This document shows, in pieces, positions 41,212 to 51,540 of a stretch of DNA of 64,000 nucleotides. The stretch is from Myrica gale (Eukaryota > Streptophyta > Magnoliopsida > Fagales > Myricaceae): assembly GCA_963930655.1 (NCBI GenBank), contig OZ005621.1:18215001-18279000 (forward strand), given 5' to 3'. Below the pieces are notes generated by a model. That model ran no database searches. It had not been told where the DNA came from and saw only the letters and a program-made list of their open reading frames with translations. A program made the position numbers and the translations under genes. How positions within the stretch are numbered: the stretch's first letter is position 1; each line of letters begins with the position of its first letter.

Positions 41212-42409
41212 CATGGGCGGATCCAAGGGGGTGCGGGCAGGGGCGGTCGCCCCCACTGGCTCCAAACATTCTTTGTAAAAAAAATTGTTATTAAGAAGCA
41301 GGCCCGCCCCCACAGGCCCAGCCGCCCCGGCCTGCTTCCAAGGCCAGTGGGGGCGAGACTGGGCCAGCGGGGGCACACCCACTGGCCCAGTCCGTGTGAC
41401 CTAATTGCTTAATTTTTTTTTAAAAAAAATCAGAGGGTGAAATTACGCTGTTTCACCCTCTGATTTTTTTTAAAAAAAAATTACTCACGCCTCTCTCTCT
41501 CACTCTGCGATCTCTTCGTTTCTCCCTCACGCCTCAATAGTCCCTCTCACTGGTCCATTATCACTTTAACTGCACTAATACATAAATTATGTAGGTCCTC
41601 AAAATTTATCATTTGCCAATTAAAAAGGAAAGCACAGAAATATTATTTTTTATTAATCTAATTTATTACTCAGGTTATTTTTTAACGAGAAATAGCTGAG
41701 TGCACCAATACTTTTTGACAGAAGAAGATTCCTTATCTTCATACAGGCGTCAAACTCCATAATTATTGATGGGTGTTAAAAATTGTCTTCCTCATATGCT
41801 GATGGACATTTTGTTTTGTTTTTTTCTTTTAAGATAATGGATAGATTTTTGATAAAAAAAAAAGCCACAAAGCATGGAGTCGTCTAATACTCCTAATGTG
41901 GCTACTACTTCTAATGAGGATTCTAGTTCAAAAAGATTTCGCCCTTTGTTGAGTTCCGATGATATTATTTCTGACCTAGGGTTGCGTAAATCTGTTGATT
42001 TGTGCAGCACAGACCACACTTGCTATCATTAAAGACATGAGAGATTAATTTTTTTGTCTTATGATTGATGAGTCTCGAGATAGTTCGGTGAAGGAGCAAA
42101 TGTCAGTGGTTTTGAGATATGTGAACAAAAGTGAATAGGTGATTGAACGGTTTCTTGGTGTGGAACATGTTACTGACACATGCTACCAGTCTTTAAAAAC
42201 TGCTATAGATAAATTGTTTGCAAGGCACGAGTTATAAATTGTTTCTTCGTATGGATAAGTGTATTTCATTATCTTTAATATTTTTAGTTCTTAATTTGTG
42301 ATATTGTAATTTTAAGACATTTTTTACATTATGTGAAAATTATTTTTTGATCATTTTCTCTTAAAAATTCGACCCCACTCATTCTATATCCTAGATACGC
42401 CACTGAGTT
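41212..42409 (+). mobile_element. Degenerate hAT element (ZMYM/TTF transposase type)
   Basis: The ends are CATGGGCGGATCCA and, inverse, CAGTGGCGTATCTAGGAT, typical of this hAT group. ACACAAG occurs just outside both ends (an 8-bp duplication with one change, if the right end is at 42409). Transposase pieces: from ATG 41874 SSNTPNVATTSNEDSSSKRF, and 42052-42236 LMIDESRDSSVKEQMSVVLR, then a TAG, then VIERFLGVEHVTDT and SLKTAIDKLFARHE. These match the DUF4371 part of zinc-finger MYM-type-1-like transposases. The catalytic remainder is deleted. It interrupts the last ARL2 intron. Confidence 0.75.
41413..41480. repeat. Perfect 30-bp inverted repeat (hairpin) in the hAT element
   Basis: Arms 41413-41442 and 41451-41480 are exactly complementary: each consists of T/A homopolymer blocks plus TCAGAGGGTGAAA or its inverse, with loop TTACGCTG. 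Located between the left end and the transposase remnant. Confidence 0.92.
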
Positions 42410-42559
42410 ACACAAGGACTTTTTTTAAGCCAGAAGCCTTACTTTAGCAATTTCCTCTGGGGTAAGGGCACCTTTTATATCCTGCTTATTTGCTAGTATC
42501 AGTAAAGATGCTCCTGACAACCTCCGTTAAATGAATATAAGTTAGCATCTAAAGGCCAA

Positions 42560-43085
42560 ACCGGTTTTTTTCTTTTTTTGGTTTGGGGGGGGGAGGGGGG
42601 GGAGGAGGTGAGAAACTACAACCTTTCTTGCAAATTTTCATTTCAGCATCCCAGAAGCTTGCAATCATGGTTTTTTTAAGCATACTACAAAATTTCAAAT
42701 ATGCAGCATAAAGACAAATTACAGAGCATTAAAGCACTCATTTAATCCTCTAATTAGATAAACTTTAAAGTTAAGCATACTTAATCGTTGGCTCATGGGT
42801 CAAGGGTCCATTAGTCCAGCCAAAATAACGAAGACAACTTTGGAGCCTCAAAAAAATTGTACTGGCGCATTCTGCTAGTTCAGTCCATCAGGGTAAGAGC
42901 CATCAGCAAAACATAACCAAAAATAATCCCAACAATGCCTCATGGTCACACATGAGGGCCCCCCACCCCCCCGCCCCCCCCCCCCCCCCCCCCCTCTTTC
43001 TCCGGGGCACCAAAAACACAGACACCCATCAAGTAATATACAGAGACCACGTAAGGCAGCAAGCCAGAAAGAGTGACACGTCATT
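42560..43085. other. Interval where an ARL2 exon is expected; homopolymer runs
   Basis: Contains a G-rich run at 42580-42610 and a C run of 21 at 42974-42994 within a longer C-rich tract. TGATGGACTG near 42885 (minus strand) matches the first bases expected of the missing ARL2 block but is followed by AACTAG rather than a continuing frame. No coding otherwise. Confidence 0.5.
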
Positions 43086-45865
43086 CAGTTTGATCAAAGT
43101 AGTTTCTCCAGTAAGATCTTATAGTTTTCTGACCACCAACATCCCATATGTTAAGAGTATACCTGCGAAAGTCATATTAACTGGATTTCAAGTAAGCATA
43201 TCTAAATGTAGTATATGACAAAAGAAGAATGAAAGACCAAGATTTTCAGAGTCCTGTCAAAGGAAGTTTTAATCAACGTAGAGAATGAAGCAGTACGCCA
43301 TTATAGCAGTCAATGAAAGAAATTCAAAAACTTGACAACTCACAGACAAGAACAAAATAATTCTCCAGATTTCAAGTAAACAGCCAACAAACACATATAT
43401 ATTTGAGATGAATATATATTTTGCGAGAGGTTTAGACAACCCAGTCAAAATTTAAACAATCAGAATATAAAACTCCTACGTTTCTTAAAAAAAAAAAAAA
43501 GAATGCCATGAGTAATCATTGAGATCTATGAGCAACGATAGATGGCAGAGTACGCCTTATTGAGAGCCCCATACCTGTATGATAAATTGCCCCTTGGCCA
43601 ATCTAAAAAATATCTGTATTTTGCAACAACATCAAGCACATGACAGATAGATGAACGGAATTTCATCTGTTCAAAAATCTTACTTTTGGTTGGTGATGGT
43701 CTTGATGTTGAAGCCGAGCGTGGGACTGATTACGCTGGTGTCCTCCCCATTGATCTTAAACACAATCGTAGTCTTCCCAGAATTATCAAGCCCACTGCGA
43801 AGTATCAGACAATTACGTACATGACATAGTAAGTAAACGAAGAGAATGCAATTATGTATCTGTGAGAGAGGGAGAATGAGAGAGAATGGAGAAATACACA
43901 CACCATGAGCAAACGCATTTCTTTCTCTTTCCTCTTGATTTTCCGTATTATACTGAGAAGCCCCATGTTCTACGCTTCACTCTCCGTCTCCGAATCGAGC
44001 AAGCAAACCTGCAGTACGAGTCCTTTAAATTTTCTAGGCTATGTGCCTTCAAGTTTCGATTTGCTATTTTCGAGTTTTTGGCCATTCCTTTCCTGAGTGG
44101 ACCCACAAACCCACGTGGCGGTTCCAACTCAGCTTAGTTTCATATTTTTTTTGGTTTGATTACGCTCGCCTCTATATTCGACAAGGCCAAGAAGGATATC
44201 GTCTGCAATTCCTAGTCATTGCACAGGGTACAATTCTGTGACCTATCCGATGATTGGATATTAAATTTTCTCTGGATTGAAATTTTTGTACATGGTAACT
44301 AACACAACTACACATGTCTTTTTTAATGGTTATAACTGGGATTAACAAAATATGTGGTTTTTCTGTCTTTTCATTGATTATTTGGGATTGCTTTACCTGG
44401 AAGACGTTCGCTTTTAGGATCATAGAAGAGTTAAACTTTAGGAGCTTCCCTGTCCCTGCAATTAAGCAAACCCTTTGTGTACAATGGGAATCCAGCAAAT
44501 ATCCCTGGGGACCTAGATGGAGCGTTGTTTTGCTGTTCCTCTTGTATAATTTAACAAACTATTGGACTTTTGTTTTGTTCAACAGGAATCCTGGGAATGA
44601 TGAATTTTTATAGCTTCCAATAGCTGCTCTGTGAGTTGTTATAGTTAGAACCTGGTCTATGTTCTATACTATAGGTTCTATGTCCCTCCTCCAATCGTCA
44701 CCGCTGCCAGTTGCCCAGTTGTTGATGCTTTTAGTTTAAGTGTCTCCTTTATACCATCCGCGGTGTTACCTGGGATGAATTCTGGCAGCATTTGTAATAC
44801 TGTCTAATGTCCCATGGATTCAAATGATGCATAAGCAACCATATCATTATTGGATGTTTAAATGGCTTGTAATGGAAATTTTCTAAGGTGCACCTATGCT
44901 CTGTATATTTAGCTGGAATTAGGCAACAAAAGGATTTGGTCTGGCTTAGACAAAGATCAGACACAGGGAAATGTTTGTGGCCTGTGTATCTCACCAAATT
45001 GTTCTTTTACCCAATCTAATTCTTAATCAATGACCATAATGTAATACCATAAGATAAACAATGCTTTTATGCAAACGCTCAAGTACTATCATTAGAATCT
45101 GCTGACTTCACCAGGTGTATGAGAATGTTAGACATCTTCTTGTTAATTACCACTTACAGTTATATTCATTATCATTGCTTTTATAACAACAATAAATTTA
45201 TATGATGGTGTTACAATTTTTTATTGAATTTTTAAGGACAAGGTATGACTCAAAGCTTATATAGAAAGAAAGCACTTTTTGCCGGCAAAAGATCTAAAGG
45301 CATGCCGGCAAGGAAAGTGATATTTACCGTCCCCAGAAGTACCCCTCCTTCAAACACCAATGGTAGTGACAATGAAGCTTCTGATCAGGTTCTGTACAAT
45401 GAAGTTATCCACTAGCTTCTGTTGTAAGCATGAAAGATGTTCCTCTAAGAAGTATTTGCACTGATAGTATATAGGCCTTTTATTCGTGATTCTGGCCTCC
45501 GGTGTAAACTTTACTCATTGATACCTAACGAGGAGCTATGCATCTTCATGTGTCATGCAATTGGTTAAACCCAAAGGTTATAACACCTTGTAGAAACAAC
45601 AAGACCGTATAAAACTCCAAATTTGTTCCTTTGTTCTGTTATCTGGGTATTCAGGCGTCGACTTCTTTTTGTTATTTGTGTGTAATGTAGTTCTCGGTTT
45701 GGGGGGTTGAGCGATGATGGAATTGATTAATCGATGTAGGAATCGATTAATGCTAGATTTTCTATGTTCTTTGAATTTTAATGAAACATACCTTAGAGCA
45801 AAAGGCTTTGAAACAGGCCGTGTGATAGGTGGTAATATCTCGTATAGTTCAGGGGGCACACACAG

Positions 45866-45869
<4 letters not shown>

Positions 45870-45898
<29 letters not shown>
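45870..45898. repeat. (GA)n microsatellite
   Basis: About fourteen GA units in intron 2 of DUF3007 copy 2. The other arm of the inverted repeat has CTCTCTCTTGTGTGTGTGTG at the same place, so the repeat diverged after duplication. Confidence 0.9.
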
Positions 45899-45899
<1 letters not shown>

Positions 45900-46376
45900 C
45901 TGTTTGAGAGAAAAGCTGTAAATTTCGGTAAATGCTGAGTATTGTTTGTCCTTGTCTTGTCTGCAGAGGAGTGTTGCTAGTTCAAATGATAAGGTGCATT
46001 AAGTGAAAGATAGAAGTTATGATTCCGGGTTTCAATGTTGTGAATTTGGAAGCTGAAAGAAGAACAAAACAAAGAAGAAGGCACTATAGTAGTTTCTTTC
46101 ATGACTTTTTTCTTGTTTCTTCTGCAGGCACCTTTCGGTTACACGAGGAAGGATGTTTTACTGATTGGACTTGGAGTTACCGTCATTGGCATTGGCTTGA
46201 AAAGTGGATTAGAGGTATCCAGCTCTCTTATATGATCATTTTTCAACTTTTTGTTACCCTTGATGTGTTCTGCATATTATCCTATGAACTAGCTTACAAA
46301 AAAATTTCCACAATGATGCCACGCATGATTCATTTACATTCATTTGGCTATCTCTATTGCAATATTTGGTATTGGT

Positions 46377-47210
46377 TGTCAAGTTGGAAGAATAAAATCG
46401 AGCTTGCTATTCCTTTGCTCTCATTCCATTAAGTAGAGAATTAAAAAACAGGCTATACAAGGAAAGTGTATCAAGGGAGGAGTGTCATCCCTTATTTCTA
46501 GCTATTAGTTTTGACAAGTATTCTAGGATACACATAAATTCAGAATTTACAAACCGAACATGTTCAAATACTAATACAAATCAACAACTTTTACATGAAT
46601 ATCAATAAACTCCAACATTACCTAAAAATTCTCAAAACACTTTAAATTCTAAAAATCTCACCAAAACGAACAACCTCTTGATGCGGTCAGCTTCATGCTT
46701 GTCCATGAGGACAGAAACGTCGAAGGAAAGGGAACAAAGAAAAAAAATTCAGACAAGGACCAAGATGTGGCAACAAGAGCCAAGAGACTAAAAAATCCAA
46801 GATACCACCCGAGAATCACTAAAACTATCAGAACAAGGGTTGAAAAAAAAAATGATGCTATGAATCGAGAGCCGACTCTTATACCATGTCAAGTTAGAAA
46901 AATAAAATGGAGCTTGTTGTTCCTTTGCTCTCATTCCATTAAGTAGAGAATTCAAAAAACAGGCTATACAAGGAAAGCTTACCAAGGGAGGAGCGCACCC
47001 CTTATTTCTAGTTGTTCTCTATAATTACATAGCTATTTAAGGAAAACTATATACTCCTAATAACTTTACAGCAGGCCAACTATTACACGCCTATCACTTT
47101 GGTCAATAGAGTTAATTGGCCGGTTGCAGAATATTAGCATAATTAATATTCTGCCCGTTAATAGGTTGGTTGCAGAATATTATCATAATTAATATTCTGC
47201 TTCCATGACA
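46377..47210 (-). mobile_element. TRIM-like LTR element with TTGGT target duplication
   Basis: 834 bases from TGTCAAGTTGG to CCATGACA, flanked by TTGGT on both sides (46372-46376 and 47211-47215). The empty site is visible in the inverted copy (GGTATTGGTTTCATAC near 34440, minus strand). The terminal direct repeats share about 125 bases (46377-46505 and 46887-47013: GAGCTTG, CCTTTGCTCTCATTCCATTA, GGCTATACAAGGAAAG). The minus strand after the right repeat reads TGGTATAAGAGT, a primer-binding-site-like sequence. No gag/pol; a miniature, non-autonomous element with one LTR partly lost. Confidence 0.82.
47110..47202. repeat. Repeated AT-rich palindrome in the TRIM LTR
   Basis: GCAGAATATTA(G/T)CATAATTAATATTCTGC occurs twice, each copy nearly its own reverse complement. 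It lies near the outer end of the right-hand LTR. Confidence 0.75.
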
Positions 47211-47311
47211 TTGGTTTCAGACATATTGTATCAAGGTCGTTCCCTGCTAGTCCTGCCCTGAAATTGTTCGTGTTATGATGTCAGTTGCAGTTTGCAGGAG
47301 TTGATCCTCTT

Positions 47312-47984
47312 CCTTGATTGAGGTTTGATCCCCAAATAGGAAACGGCCTCCCAAAATTGCTTAGAAGCAAACTATGTATCATTTTAACTAACAAACCACT
47401 CAACCTAAGGTTAAAGTGAAAACTCACATTAAATTAGAAGTATTGTAACATAAGAAGTGGGTTTGTGAGATCATAAATTATTATTCAAAATTAAGATAGA
47501 AAGTTATCCATCAGTTTCAGTTTACGTTGACTTTTTTCCCTTCCCTTTCAATGCAACTTATCTATGATAAGGCTGCTTGTTTCTTACTTCCAAGTTTTCT
47601 GAATTATGTTCAAAGATATAAAATGAACCAAGTTATTTGCAAATAGCTCAGATTTGGTTCATAAAGATGTCAGCTCGTGCTCATTCATTAACTAGGGCAT
47701 CAAACTAGAGCTCAAGTTTACAGCTTAATTACTTGAACGCATTAAGCTCGAATAACCCAAGCTCAAACTTATTCGGTGGCTGAAGATGATATCTGTTCAT
47801 TTTCAAATTTTGAGAAGAATTTGTCAAGAATCAGCACTTGGCTGCTTGTCTTGGAGAAATTATTATTACTGAATGCAGCATATTGACAGAGGAGGAGGAA
47901 ATATTAGAGATGACTTGTATGAATTAACGAAGGACAAAGATAAGTTTATTCAGTGAAAACTAGGAAGCAAAGCTTACTTAGGTA
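47312..47984. other. No gene recognised
   Basis: 673 bases of spacer between DUF3007 copy 2 and the next hAT element; no coding or repeat signature seen. Confidence 0.5.
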
Positions 47985-47992
47985 GCCAGGAC

Positions 47993-49652
47993 CATAGGCG
48001 GAACCAAGCCATGGCGAACCATGGCGGCCACCATGATTGGCTCTGCCCCAAAAAAAAAATCACTTGTTTTTTTTAAAATAAGTTGGCATGGGTCCGTCAT
48101 GGTTGAGCCTAAGGCCCACGCCAACTAAAGCTTCCTAGTCAAAATACCTCGAGAGTCCATGATTTTAATTTTTGAGCCCAAAAGCCCCAAACCCACAAAT
48201 TGCACAGCCCATATGTGATACGGCCATACCATTCAATCTTGAATCAATTTTTTTTAACCTTATTCGTGCCTCAGCGCCTCCTCTGACCTCTCTCTCAAAA
48301 TTTCTCTCACAATTCACAAACACGCAACAGTGCGTGCCGCCCAGCCTCCAGCCCTCACAGGTATTCCTTTCAAATTCAGTCTTTCCTTCCGGTTTCGGGT
48401 ACTTTTCTTCTCAGTTCTCTAAATTTGATTCTCTCTATCCCTCAGGTCTCACTAAGCTCACTTTTCAGATTTTCTCCTCCAACATCGGCGCCAGTGCCAC
48501 CTCTTGGCTCTTTAGCTCTTCTCTTGTCCACTCCTAAGAGGTAATAAAAATATAAATAAATTATATCATAACATGAAAGTTATTCTTATCGGGAGAAAGT
48601 TGCAGTGAATTCAAATGGTTTTTAAAATGGTTTCAACTTTCATAGTCCAGGTGATAGTGGCAAGTACACTGTACAGAGTAAAAAAAGAGAACTTTGTAGT
48701 TGGTTTGTCAATTGTGCTTACAGCTTAACCTTATAAAACTAACCAATATGTTCGGTAAGATCAACTGTAGTCTGTTGCTTTCTGATCGCTGACATTCTAA
48801 TAAATGGCTATGAGCTTGATGGGTAAGATGCAAAGTTATGAATTTGTATTTGTTCTTCATTTGTTGAGAAAAATAATGGGAATTACAAATGCATTGTCAG
48901 AAGCTTTACAGCGAAAGGATCAAGATATTGTTAATGCTATGAGTTTGGTTGGAGTTGAGAAGGAACGGTTGCAGAAGTTGAGGGATGAATGATCGTTTTA
49001 CAGAAGCAAGTACAGAGTTACTTCTTTGCATAGCATGTCTTAATCCAAGAGACTCATTCTCAACATTTGATCTTGATAAGTTATGTCGTCTTGCTGAGTT
49101 TTATCCAGAAGATTTCTCAACAACTGAGAAGTTGTTTCTTAGAGATCAGCTTGAAACCTACATTAGAGATGTTAGATTTCATGATGTTTTTTCTGGACTT
49201 CAAGATATTGGAGGTCTTGCTGTAAAGATGGTTGAGACTATAAAGAATATTTTGTATCCACTAGTTTATCAGCTTATTGAGTTAGCATTGGTCTTACCAG
49301 TTGTGACCGCAACCGTTGAGAGAGTGTTATCTGCGATGAAGATTATCAAGATTGATTTGCGTAATAGGATGAGAGATGACTAGATGAATGATTCCATGGT
49401 AGTGTACATCGAGCGGGAAATTTTTGAAACTATAGAGAACGAAGTCGTTTTGCAACATTTTCAGAAGATGCAGAAACGCAGGATCCATGGTTGATATTGT
49501 ACATAGTACGATATGTGTATTCAATATTTTTAGTCTTTAATTTTTAATATTGTAATTCTTAGACAATTTTTAGCATTACGTATGAAAAAAAATTCAGTCA
49601 TTTCACTTTAAAAATTCGTCATGGTTGACTTCTAATCCTGGTTCCGCCACTG
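47993..49652 (+). mobile_element. hAT element with perfect 8-bp TSD
   Basis: 1660 bases flanked by GCCAGGAC (47985-47992 and 49653-49660). The TIRs are CATAGGCGGAACCAAG and, inverse, CAGTGGCGGAACCAGG. Contains the 3' half of a ZMYM/TTF-type transposase. Same group as the element at 41212-42409 but a separate insertion with different end sequence. Too short for an autonomous copy of this group. Confidence 0.92.
48804..49490 (+). pseudogene. hAT transposase C-terminal remnant
   Basis: 48804-48992 gives RKIMGITNALSEALQRKDQD and IVNAMSLVGVEKERLQKLRD, the region after DUF4371. 48985-49383 gives LNPRDSFSTFDLDKLCRLAE, YPEDFS and ALVLPVVTATVERVLSAMKI, the hAT C-terminal dimerisation domain (Dimer_Tnp_hAT), then a TAG at 49381 inside the domain, after which NDSMVVYIEREIF continues in frame. 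The two pieces are in different frames, with a deletion between them, since in intact proteins they are over 100 residues apart. Catalytic D/D/E positions are mostly missing. Cannot be active. Confidence 0.88.
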
Positions 49653-50037
49653 GCCAGGACAGAAAGGGCAGGCAAATTGTCATAATCCACCCCATATGTT
49701 TGAAAATGGACAATCCGTCAAAATAAGAGCCAACTAATTGGTATGTTTTTCGCTGTCCATTGAACTTTGAAAAAATCTATCTAGAAATGGAAGTTCCCAT
49801 ATGCCTCTGTCCAGTTTACCTGTCAATTTACTCCTAATTTCGTGGCAATTAGAATGATAGGGACGGATCCAAATTTTGAGCTAAATTAGGACATTGTATG
49901 CTTACTTTTGACTTTAGGAGACAAAACCATCGCCTACCCTAAAAGGTGATGCTACTGTACTTGACCAACTCCATAAATATGATGAGCATAGTTGAAACTC
50001 ATTTTTGAAATACACACGAACATGTCGATCTCATGCC

Positions 50038-50505
50038 AATAGAAGGGTTTTTAGCGACGATATTTAATTAGAGAAAAATATATTTTTCGCTTCTTGACTA
50101 TTAGAGTCCTGACACTTACCCAAATTATTAATTTGGTTACATTTCGTCCTTCAACTATCAATCTTTACACTTAGAATCACCCTTAACTATTAAATTTAGA
50201 TGGAAATTACTATTTTAGTTCAATGAAATGACAAATGTACCCCTATAAAAATATAATTATTAAAAAAATTATGAAGGTAAAATCGTAATTTTACTAAACT
50301 AAAATAGTAATTTTCGTCCAAATTAACGGTTGGAGGTGCGAAGTGTAAACGATTAATAGTTAATTATAGGAAAAATCTAACGAAATTGGTAATATAAGAT
50401 GCAAATTGTTAGAATTCTCATAGTCGAAGGTTGAAAAGTATATTCAATTCATTTAATTATTTAGCTCCGTCACTAAAAACTCCTTTTTTTTCTTGTAGCT
50501 AGGAA
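50038..50505. mobile_element. Small CACTA-like remnant hosting a MULE MITE
   Basis: Outside the nested MITE the sequence reads AGAAGGGTTTTTAGCGACGAT and, on the other side, GTCACTAAAAACTCC followed by TTTTTTTTCTTGTAG. The halves are roughly inverted, and the right end resembles the TTTTCTTGTAGTG terminus of CACTA elements. Confidence 0.4.
50071..50450. mobile_element. MULE-type MITE with perfect 9-bp TSD
   Basis: 380 bases flanked by ATTTAATTA (50062-50070 and 50451-50459). A 9-bp duplication is the Mutator-like mark. Ends GAGAAAAATATATTTTTC and, inverse, GAATTGAATATACTTTTCAA. The arms extend about 150 bases with paired phrases (CTTTACACTTAG / GAAGTGTAAACG; AAATTACTATTTTAGTT in both orientations). 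No coding. Confidence 0.85.
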
Positions 50506-51220
50506 CAAGCTTTGATTTGGGTTGAGTTGAATAGCAAAGTAAAAAACCCAATTATGAGAAGCCTAATCAGGATTCACTTTGTTTTATAATTTGAAGTCCT
50601 AATGAGGAGGACTCGTATGAATTTCAGCTGACAACACTTGCCCTGTTTGCTAGTGGAAAAGAGTGTATTTAGTGCTACCTTTTGCCGAAAACTCATGTGA
50701 ACACTTTTCTTGAAACAGTTTTCGTTGCATACGCTCGAGGCATGCGGGTCTGGAGAATGAACCCCCGGCCGGTTCAGACCCTTCCACCCATGGTTAGGAG
50801 GGAGGACACTTACGGTAAGCCAAAAGCTCGTTGACAAGTGACTATGCGAACTTGCACCCACAAGAATTTATGATGGCTTGCAGAAAACTGTTTCCGGAAT
50901 CAAACTGGAAGCCTCATATATCCCTTTCCACGTACATAAAAAGGGATAAGCAGAGAATGGCCGATTGCATGTGACAGTAGAGCCAAAGTTATTGCACTGC
51001 AGAAGTCCATTCGAGGATGTTCTCTGCTCTGCAGAAACCAATGTGACGCTCCCTTTTACGTGAAGGCAATGGCTGATTAATTGCATGTACATTGTTTGTT
51101 TCTGTCCGGCTTTTGTTTTCTCTGCAGAAATAGATGTGAACACTTTCTACATCGAGTACTCGAATTGGATAAGGTTTTGGAGGGCTTTCATCTGAACTCA
51201 CGTCTCAACCATGTTGTGGG
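50506..51220. other. Spacer with a diverged internal duplication
   Basis: No gene assigned. Open frames on the minus strand (50574-50861, 50868-51143) show no known family. 50925-50975 and 51048-51092 share the order CCCTTT..ACGT..., AATGGC(C/T)GATT and GCATGTACA/GCATGTGACA, a diverged direct repeat. 51110-51170 looks like an intron end followed by an open frame, but I cannot identify it. Confidence 0.35.
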
Positions 51221-51540
51221 GGTTCCAAACACGGGAAAACTCTCGAACATGTCAGATGCAATATCAAACACCAAAATCTCAAATTTTTTTAAAGGAATTT
51301 TTTTTTTAAATGCTCAAAATTTTAGAACCAAACACCAAAATCTCAAAATTTTCATACAGATTCCAATACTTTTTCACACTAACTTTAATATTTTTTTGCA
51401 AAAAAAATTATAAAAAATCTTTTTTTTTCTTCTCACTTTTTAACAAACTCATGACTTTTTCATTAAAAAATTCCATCAAATATTCTCTCTTCTTACTTTT
51501 CAAAAAAAGCTCATAAAAATCTGTTAGCCCTAGGTTGTTT
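51221..51540. repeat. AT-rich MITE-like block with repeated CACCAAAATCTCAAA
   Basis: AACACCAAAATCTCAAA occurs at 51267 and 51330. The rest is homopolymer-rich with CACTTTTT phrases, the style of the small MITE in DUF247 copy 4. Ends not defined. Confidence 0.4.

Larger units (their letters stand above)
40920..43966 (-). pseudogene. ARL2: ARL2/TITAN5 small GTPase gene, one coding block missing
   Basis: ARL2 is an Arf-like GTPase needed for tubulin folding and cell division. Exons (minus): 43966-43902 ([20 protein letters not shown]), 43794-43684 ([10 protein letters not shown]-loop, [11 protein letters not shown] switch 1), 43162-about 43086 ([20 protein letters not shown], the WDVGGQ switch 2), 42521-42443 (LSGASLLILANKQDIKGALT, the NKQD base-recognition motif) and 41058-40920 (VLNLEAMDRTRHWKIVGCSA to RIYVLD, stop). 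Between exons 3 and 4 the family block of about 28 residues after EQTD (…WVVDSSD...) cannot be found; exon 3 runs into TGA after FDQTE. The acceptor before the last exon reads CAT/G instead of CAG. A hAT element sits in the last intron and a poly-C run in the damaged interval. Probably dead, unless the interval is misassembled. Confidence 0.82.
44225..47311 (+). pseudogene. Plastid DUF3007 gene, copy 2, both ends missing
   Basis: Inverted copy of the DUF3007 locus. It begins inside intron 1, so exon 1 with the transit peptide is absent. Exon 2 (about 45238-45389) keeps the correct frame: LYRKKALFAGKRSKGMPARK, then TVPRSTPPSNTNGSDNEASD. Exon 3 is 46128-46214 (APFGYTRKDVLLIGLGVTVI, 29 residues). 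Exon 4 begins at 47291 with FAGVDPL and similarity stops at about 47311, so most of exon 4 and all of exon 5 are missing. A TRIM element sits in intron 3. It lies head to head with ARL2 (ATG at 43966), but with no first exon it cannot make the protein. Confidence 0.85.

Noticed and set aside
42875-43084. Gly-rich 69-codon frame
   Set aside because: Produced by the C/G homopolymer tract in the damaged ARL2 interval.
44314-44613. 99-codon frame upstream of DUF3007 copy 2 exon 2
   Set aside because: Its DNA corresponds to intron 1 of copy 1 in the other arm of the inverted repeat; not an exon.
48172-48537. 121-codon Ser/Phe-rich frame
   Set aside because: Lies in the 5' part of a hAT element before the transposase; no domain, probably leader sequence.
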